This document shows positions 6,601 to 9,946 of a stretch of DNA of 9,946 nucleotides, piece by piece (position 1 is the stretch's first letter; every line of letters starts with the position of its first letter). The stretch spans positions 36,994 to 46,939 of the forward strand of contig CAKXIK010000020.1 of NCBI GenBank assembly GCA_934875675.1. Reading direction: 5' to 3'. The DNA is from an uncultured bacterium (GTDB lineage Bacteria > Bacillota > Clostridia > Oscillospirales > Acutalibacteraceae). The notes under the pieces are model-generated. The model did not search any database. It was not told the origin of the DNA and saw only the letters and a list, made by a program, of their open reading frames with translations. Made by a program: the position numbers and the translations under genes.

Positions 6601-6624
6601 AAATTTTCTTTTTTCTACATGAAC

Positions 6625-6653
6625 TTGACGAAAACAAAAAAAACGGGTATTCT
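6625..6653 (+). promoter_or_regulatory. Probable promoter of the Rrf2-family regulator gene
   Basis: TTGACG (6625-6630) and TATTCT (6648-6653) with a 17-bp spacer. A second -10-like TATTAT (6653-6658) has no good -35. The start near 6660 would fall inside the nested palindrome at 6645-6689. Confidence 0.55.
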
Positions 6654-6697
6654 ATTATACATAGCAATAAACTATGTATTGGAATACCTATTTTTTA
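6645..6697 (+). repeat. Nested inverted repeat: operator of the Rrf2 gene and/or terminator of the ddl operon
   Basis: Outer arms GGTATTC (6646-6652) and GAATACC (6682-6688) enclose inner arms ATACATAG (6657-6664) and CTATGTAT (6672-6679) around a 7-nt loop; the internal mismatch is 4 nt against 2 nt. A run of A lies before it and TATTTTTT right after it, so for transcription coming from DUF1934 it would be a plausible AT-rich terminator. It also overlaps the -10 and start region of the regulator's promoter, where Rrf2 proteins often autoregulate. The sequence does not decide between these uses; both may hold. Confidence 0.7.
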
Positions 6698-6713
6698 TAA
6701 GGAATGATTTGAA

Positions 6714-7160
6714 ATGCGAATTTCATCAAAAGGACGTTACGCGGTTGCAGCTATGACGGAGCTTGCCGGCGCCTGGAAAAGAAGCGAAAGTCTTACAGTA
6801 CTTCGAATTTCTGAAACGCTGGGAATTTCTAAAATTTACCTGGAACAAGTATTCTCACTGCTAAAACGTGCTCAGTTAGTGAATTCCATTAAAGGAGCAC
6901 AAGGAGGATATCAGTTGGCAAAACCGCCGGAAGAGATCACCGCTGCCGACATTCTTTCCGCTTCGGAGCTTGGACTCTTCGAAAAAACAGAAGCTTGTGT
7001 CGGTGAAGCAGCAAAAGAACTGGATCCGATGTTCCATTCTGTTTTGTGGGATTCTCTTGACGCTGCCGTTTTGCAGGCACTTTCCTCGGTTACGCTGGCA
7101 AAACTGAACGAGGAAGCCGAACACACACGCAGCGGAAGCGCACTGATGTTTTATATTTAA
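6714..7160 (+). CDS. Rrf2 (IscR/CymR-like) family transcriptional regulator
   Basis: A 148-residue winged-helix DNA-binding protein starting MRISSKGRYAVAAMTELA, the Rrf2 signature. The recognition region ISETLGISKIYLEQVFSLLKRAQLV (32-56) is followed by the wing KGAQGGYQLAKP (60-71). The family includes IscR (Fe-S sensing), NsrR (nitric oxide) and CymR (cysteine metabolism). IscR and NsrR bind their cluster with three cysteines after the wing; here there is only one cysteine in the whole protein (C95), so a classic cluster is unlikely and the signal is unknown. It begins with ATAAGGA 10 nt upstream of the ATG. Its promoter region carries a nested palindrome, consistent with autoregulation. No isc/suf or cysteine genes lie beside it here to indicate its target. 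Confidence 0.92.
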   Translation: MRISSKGRYAVAAMTELAGAWKRSESLTVLRISETLGISKIYLEQVFSLLKRAQLVNSIKGAQGGYQLAKPPEEITAADILSASELGLFEKTEACVGEAAKELDPMFHSVLWDSLDAAVLQALSSVTLAKLNEEAEHTRSGSALMFYI

Positions 7161-7177
7161 TATTAATCGAACTAACA

Positions 7178-7205
7178 GGATGCATCGCAAAAATCTTTCG
7201 CATCC
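7178..7205. repeat. Inverted repeat GGATGC/GCATCC
   Basis: Perfect 6-bp arms GGATGC (7178-7183) and GCATCC (7200-7205), 16 nt apart, just after the Rrf2 stop. No U-run follows on either strand. It is the first of two inverted repeats in tandem in this gap; it could be RNA structure or a binding site. Confidence 0.5.
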
Positions 7206-7209
7206 GTGC

Positions 7210-7244
7210 AAACGGCACTTTCATATTCAAAGGCAGTGCCGTTT
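7210..7244. repeat. Perfect 10-bp inverted repeat before the GNAT gene
   Basis: AAACGGCACT (7210-7219) and AGTGCCGTTT (7235-7244) with a 15-nt loop. Its 3' end is 4 nt from the GNAT Shine-Dalgarno (GAAAGGA 7249-7255). There is no T-run longer than three after the stem, so a standard terminator is doubtful; a leader hairpin or operator is possible. Confidence 0.65.
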
Positions 7245-7265
7245 GACAGAAAGGACGGGTCTGAA

Positions 7266-7829
7266 ATGACATTAATCAAATTAAACGAAAACCAAATTGC
7301 CCAAATTTAACAGGAAGAGCTTGATTTCGATTTTCCACAGGACGAAGTTAAACCCTTAGAGCGACTTTTACAAATGCTTCATGACGGAATTTATTTTGGC
7401 TATGGCCTTTATGAAAACGAAACCTTGCGCGGATACGCATTCTTTGTGGAAAGCAAAAAAGAAAATGCTGTTTTGCTTGATTATTATGCTGTACTCCGCG
7501 GACAACGCAGCGGCGGAATCGGCAGCCAATTTCTTTCCCTGCTGCAAGCGGAACTGCGAAATTTTGATGCATTGCTTTTGGAATCAGAGGCGATTGATAA
7601 GGCGAAAAACCAGGAGGAGGCATCCATCCGCACACGGCGAATTGCGTTTTATCTTCGCAACGGCGTGCGCAAAACAGGGGTGCGCGCTTCCGTTTTTGGG
7701 GTGGAATATGAAATTCTTTGTCTTGATGAACAAAAAACATACTCCGAACAGGAACTGCGGAAAGCTCTTTCGGATATCTACCACCAAATGTTTTACCCGA
7801 AATATATCGATCAGGCTACCATTTTTTAA
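7266..7829 (+). pseudogene. GNAT-family acetyltransferase interrupted by an in-frame TAA
   Basis: GNAT proteins transfer an acetyl group from acetyl-CoA to an amine; the substrate here is unknown. Translation from the ATG at 7266, which has GAAAGGA 10 nt upstream, gives MTLIKLNENQIAQI and then TAA (7308-7310). The same frame then continues without a break (QEELDFDFPQDEVKPLERLL...) to 7829. The acetyl-CoA loop RSGGIG (R-x-x-G-x-G) falls at codons 81-86, followed by IAFYLRNGVRK, typical of the late GNAT helix. Read through, the product would be 187 codons. The next in-frame ATG (7374, codon 37) has no ribosome binding site and would lose the first strand and helix. The reading is therefore a recent nonsense mutation or a sequence error. 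The frame downstream has not decayed. Confidence 0.85.
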
Positions 7830-7877
7830 TTACTTGTAATTTCGTTGCATCGTGTGCGCCTATGCAATAAACAAACC

Positions 7878-7914
7878 AAAACGGGTGAAGGAGTCTTCCT
7901 TTCACCCGTTTTTT
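7878..7914. terminator. Shared terminator between the GNAT gene and the lysozyme gene
   Basis: AAAACGGGTGAA (7878-7889) and TTCACCCGTTTT (7901-7912) form a 12-bp stem that can be lengthened by a further GGA/TCC pairing, followed by TTTTTT on the plus strand. On the minus strand the same hairpin is followed by TTTTGGTTTG, so it can serve both convergent transcripts, more strongly for the plus strand. Confidence 0.9.
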
Positions 7915-7950
7915 ATATCGTTTCAAGAGCAAATAGTAATAACACCTGAA

Positions 7951-7993
7951 CTGATCAATCATTCGTCCTGCCACAGCAAAGAATATTGATCAG
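7951..7993. repeat. 9-bp inverted repeat in the lysozyme 3' region
   Basis: CTGATCAAT (7951-7959) and ATTGATCAG (7985-7993), perfect, 25 nt apart. Each arm contains the palindrome TGATCA. It lies between the lysozyme stop and the terminator on the minus strand, with no T-run after it. It could be a 3' mRNA hairpin or a protein site; nothing more can be said. Confidence 0.55.
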
Positions 7994-8017
7994 CTTTATT
8001 CCTGTGGACAAGCGCAC

Positions 8018-9721
8018 TTAATACTCCCACCGAGGTTGATATTTATCCGGATCCGCGCGCTCTTCTGCTGCTGGCAACGCAAATTCGCCGGTGGTTGCAC
8101 TGGTTACAACCGGGTGAACGTTGTAATCGTTTTTCGTAAACATTTCCCACTCATCAATTCTGCGGCGCCAAAGCCCCGTATAGAAATACCCGCCCGTCGA
8201 GCTGAGCTGTCCAAATGCATATTTTAGCTTCAGGGTATCAATGGTGGATGCATCCGGATTCTGTTCCAGTAGCTCCCTCAATGTAAAATGAACCGCAGAC
8301 CAACAATAGCCGCCCATATTATAGGCAAAACTAATCAGCGCATCATATTGATTTTGCGTTAAGATCAAGCTGTTTTTCTTGACGAATGCATTCAGCTGCA
8401 CGCTGAATAACGAATGAACAAAGGCACCCATGTAACCATAAGCTTCCTCTGACGTCTGGTTATTATAAAAAGTATCTCCTGTATAAAGCACGATACCGTT
8501 TCCGATGGTGGGGTAGTTAACAACATCGTACTGCACCGTGGAACAAAGGCCTTCATATGTAGCTAAAAAGCGAAGCAGTTGATCGCTTGCCTCTCCGCGC
8601 GGCACGGTTCCGGTTGTGCCTTCCGCCGGAGAAACTGCACCGTAAAACGAGTAACTGTTTGCCGTACATCCTGCAGCCGTTCCGGTTGCCTGCAAAGTGA
8701 TGGTTCCGGAAGCAGCAAACGACACCGGCACCTTCCAAATTCGCACTGTCCGGTCACCGGAAGACTTATCAGAATATCCACCCGTGGCGGAAAAAGTTGC
8801 TGCAACCCCGCCTGAAGAATTCAGCACTTTAACCTGAACCGAGGTACACGCCGGAGACGTTATTACAACGGCATTCGTTGTTTCTCCCGCTGTAACATTA
8901 AACGGGTCAAGATAAGCAGATTTGACTGCGTTTTCCGCAGAAACTGTAATCGCACATTGTGTACCGGTTCCATCCAGCTTATATGCGGTAATCACTGCCG
9001 TACCGGTACCAACAGCCTCAATAAATCCGCGTTTTACCGTTGCCACCTTGGGATTGCTGGTTGTCCAGACAACAGAGGAGCTGCCTGCAGAATTATAGAG
9101 GGTCATCCCTTTTGGCAAGGTTTTTGATGCCACCTTCATCGTCATCGTGGGGTCAATAACCATAATTGCGCACGAAGCCGCATATCTGCCATCACTCGTT
9201 TTGGCGTAAACCACCGCACTGCCCTTTGTTTTCGCCGTTACAAGTCCACTGCTGCTCACCGACGCAACTGCACTGTCACTGCTGCTCCAGACCAAACTGT
9301 CAGCTCCTGATGCAGAAAGCTGTACGGTCTGCCCTACCTTCATTCCGGATGAACGGAGGTTCATTTTTAGCGAGGAAATCGTTGCAGAATTTTCAACGGT
9401 AATGATCCAGCTTTCAAACAAGCCGACATCTTTGCTGGACACTGCATAAACCACTGCGGAACCAAGGGATTTGGCTGTCACTTTTCCTGCTTCATCCACA
9501 GACGCAACCGAAGGCGCACTGGAAACCCATTGCGCCTTGCTGTCATCTTGGGAAAGCTGTAACTGACAGGTTCCCCCCGGCTTCATTGAAACTGCAGCAA
9601 ATCCGCCCTCCGTTGCAACTGCAGTGGCTACCGACGCCGCTTGTGCTGCCGGGATCATTACAAAAACAAGCGCACAGCACAAAAACACACAAAATGCGCG
9701 GTAAATCAACGATCGTTTCAT
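8018..9721 (-). CDS. Secreted Big_2 repeat protein with a C-terminal GH24-type lysozyme domain
   Basis: A predicted exported peptidoglycan muramidase of 567 residues. Residues 1-28 are a signal peptide (KR, hydrophobic core, cleavage after AQA). Three bacterial Ig-like group 2 repeats follow at about 41-109, 113-189 and 193-261, each with the W-x-S-S/T-x-(S/P)-x-V-A-x-V pattern (WVSSAPSVASV, WSSSDSAVASV, WTTSNPKVATV). A further beta-rich region spans about 265-362. The C-terminal domain (about 376-533) is T4-lysozyme/GH24-like: catalytic E390 in ATYEG, D399 in QYDVV and T405 in PTIGNG, then LTQNQYDALISFAYNMGG (454-471) and GLWRRRIDEWEMF. The glutamate, aspartate and threonine expected of GH24 are all present. 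A short tail (534-567) follows. AAGGAG precedes the ATG closely. It stands alone in its transcript; a possible role is cell-wall remodelling or attack on other bacteria. Confidence 0.9.
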   Translation of the reverse strand: MKRSLIYRAFCVFLCCALVFVMIPAAQAASVATAVATEGGFAAVSMKPGGTCQLQLSQDDSKAQWVSSAPSVASVDEAGKVTAKSLGSAVVYAVSSKDVGLFESWIITVENSATISSLKMNLRSSGMKVGQTVQLSASGADSLVWSSSDSAVASVSSSGLVTAKTKGSAVVYAKTSDGRYAASCAIMVIDPTMTMKVASKTLPKGMTLYNSAGSSSVVWTTSNPKVATVKRGFIEAVGTGTAVITAYKLDGTGTQCAITVSAENAVKSAYLDPFNVTAGETTNAVVITSPACTSVQVKVLNSSGGVAATFSATGGYSDKSSGDRTVRIWKVPVSFAASGTITLQATGTAAGCTANSYSFYGAVSPAEGTTGTVPRGEASDQLLRFLATYEGLCSTVQYDVVNYPTIGNGIVLYTGDTFYNNQTSEEAYGYMGAFVHSLFSVQLNAFVKKNSLILTQNQYDALISFAYNMGGYCWSAVHFTLRELLEQNPDASTIDTLKLKYAFGQLSSTGGYFYTGLWRRRIDEWEMFTKNDYNVHPVVTSATTGEFALPAAEERADPDKYQPRWEY

Positions 9722-9732
9722 GCTGTCTCTCC

Positions 9733-9774
9733 TTATCTGCTATTTATAAAAATTAGTATTATTATAGCAGATAA
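9733..9774. repeat. 11-bp inverted repeat over the lysozyme promoter, candidate operator
   Basis: TTATCTGCTAT (9733-9743) and ATAGCAGATAA (9764-9774), perfect arms with centres 31 bp apart. The upstream arm overlaps the -10 box and the downstream arm abuts the Shine-Dalgarno. Transcription should start near 9754, between the arms, so the mRNA cannot form the full hairpin. That argues for a DNA-level binding site. Confidence 0.72.
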
Positions 9775-9789
9775 CGAACGAAAAGACAA
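9761..9789 (-). promoter_or_regulatory. Sigma-A-type promoter of the lysozyme gene
   Basis: TTGTCT (9789-9784) and an exact TATAAT (9766-9761) with a 17-bp spacer, giving a short leader of about 30 nt. It is overlapped by the inverted repeat at 9733-9774. Confidence 0.85.
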
Positions 9790-9946
9790 GTTTTTGAACT
9801 GCCCTGTGATTGGAAAAGTATTCATATTCTGTCTTTCCGGTTCTTCTATGCAAAACAAAGCCGCCCGGCAAGTGACCCGCTGTAGCAAAAATAGACAGTA
9901 AAAAGAAAAGCATATCGTAGAATATCGAAATATTATGCCGTCTGGC
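9790..9946. other. Intergenic sequence, no gene seen
   Basis: I find no credible coding frame, RNA gene or terminator here on either strand. A short AT-rich palindrome AATAT-CGAA-ATATT (9921-9934) and two nearby copies of ATATCG are the only repeats. The next gene presumably begins beyond the right edge. Confidence 0.5.

Noticed and set aside
4176..7265. Consecutive plus-strand genes all have (G)AAAGGA or ATAAGGA 10-13 nt before the start, unlike the closer GGAGG of most of the ribosomal-protein genes.
   Set aside because: AAAGGA pairs with the outer part of the anti-Shine-Dalgarno, so the longer apparent spacing is expected and not a new signal.
7845..7867. Small hairpin TTGCAT/ATGCAA after the GNAT frame.
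   Set aside because: Six base pairs with no U-run and directly followed by a much better terminator; likely chance.
8036..9402. Plus-strand open frames antisense to the lysozyme gene.
   Set aside because: Short, without ribosome binding sites or recognisable protein character; they are shadows of the repetitive Ser/Thr/Ala-rich coding strand.
1..9946. Search for mobile elements, CRISPR arrays, tRNAs, phage genes or a multi-gene defence system.
   Set aside because: No transposase, direct-repeat array, cloverleaf or defence-type gene cluster is visible. The GH24 domain alone does not indicate a prophage, because the protein has a signal peptide and Ig-like repeats and no phage genes are adjacent.

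Overview
The window looks like chromosome of a low-to-mid GC Gram-positive bacterium of the class Clostridia, probably Oscillospiraceae/Ruminococcaceae-like. The basis is the gene order rpmG-secE-nusG-rplK-rplA-rplJ, TTGACA/TATAAT promoters with 17-bp spacers, strong GGAGG or AAAGGA ribosome binding sites with some TTG starts, a Firmicutes-style L10 leader, and the protein families present. The family-level placement is an impression from sequence style, not a database result.

Left part, minus strand (1-3078): the transcription/translation cluster. A strong promoter at 3050-3078 drives rpmG (L33), secE, nusG, rplK (L11) and rplA (L1). A second, perfect-consensus promoter sits only 7 nt past the rplA stop and drives rplJ (L10, cut by the window edge) through an L10-type leader. 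Its terminator and antiterminator can both be read base by base. Two copies of a GUGGGAGGAA...AUUUACCAC stem-loop lie upstream of rplK and between rplK and rplA. They are probable L1-binding autoregulatory sites.

Middle, 3105-4195: an unrecognised minus-strand gene of about 265 codons, and a divergent promoter pair facing the next operon.

Plus strand, 4039-6600: ddl (D-Ala-D-Ala ligase), murI (glutamate racemase) and a DUF1934/YwiB-like gene. These supply the D-amino-acid building blocks of peptidoglycan, with a small beta-barrel protein appended. From 6625 there is an Rrf2-family regulator with a nested palindrome across its promoter and leader, then a GNAT acetyltransferase gene broken by an in-frame TAA at codon 15.

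Right part, minus strand (8018-9789): a secreted 567-residue protein with three bacterial Ig-like (Big_2) repeats, a fourth beta-rich region and a C-terminal GH24/T4-lysozyme-type domain with its E/D/T catalytic residues intact. Its promoter carries an 11-bp inverted repeat with arms about three helical turns apart, a good candidate operator. A hairpin terminator at 7878-7914 serves the convergent GNAT and lysozyme transcripts.

I see no mobile element, CRISPR array, tRNA or rRNA. Most of the window is conserved core genome. The less ordinary signals are the RNA regulatory layouts, the two promoter palindromes, the nonsense-disrupted GNAT gene, the unusual cysteine or active-site details in three proteins, the unrecognised gene and the Big_2-GH24 fusion.
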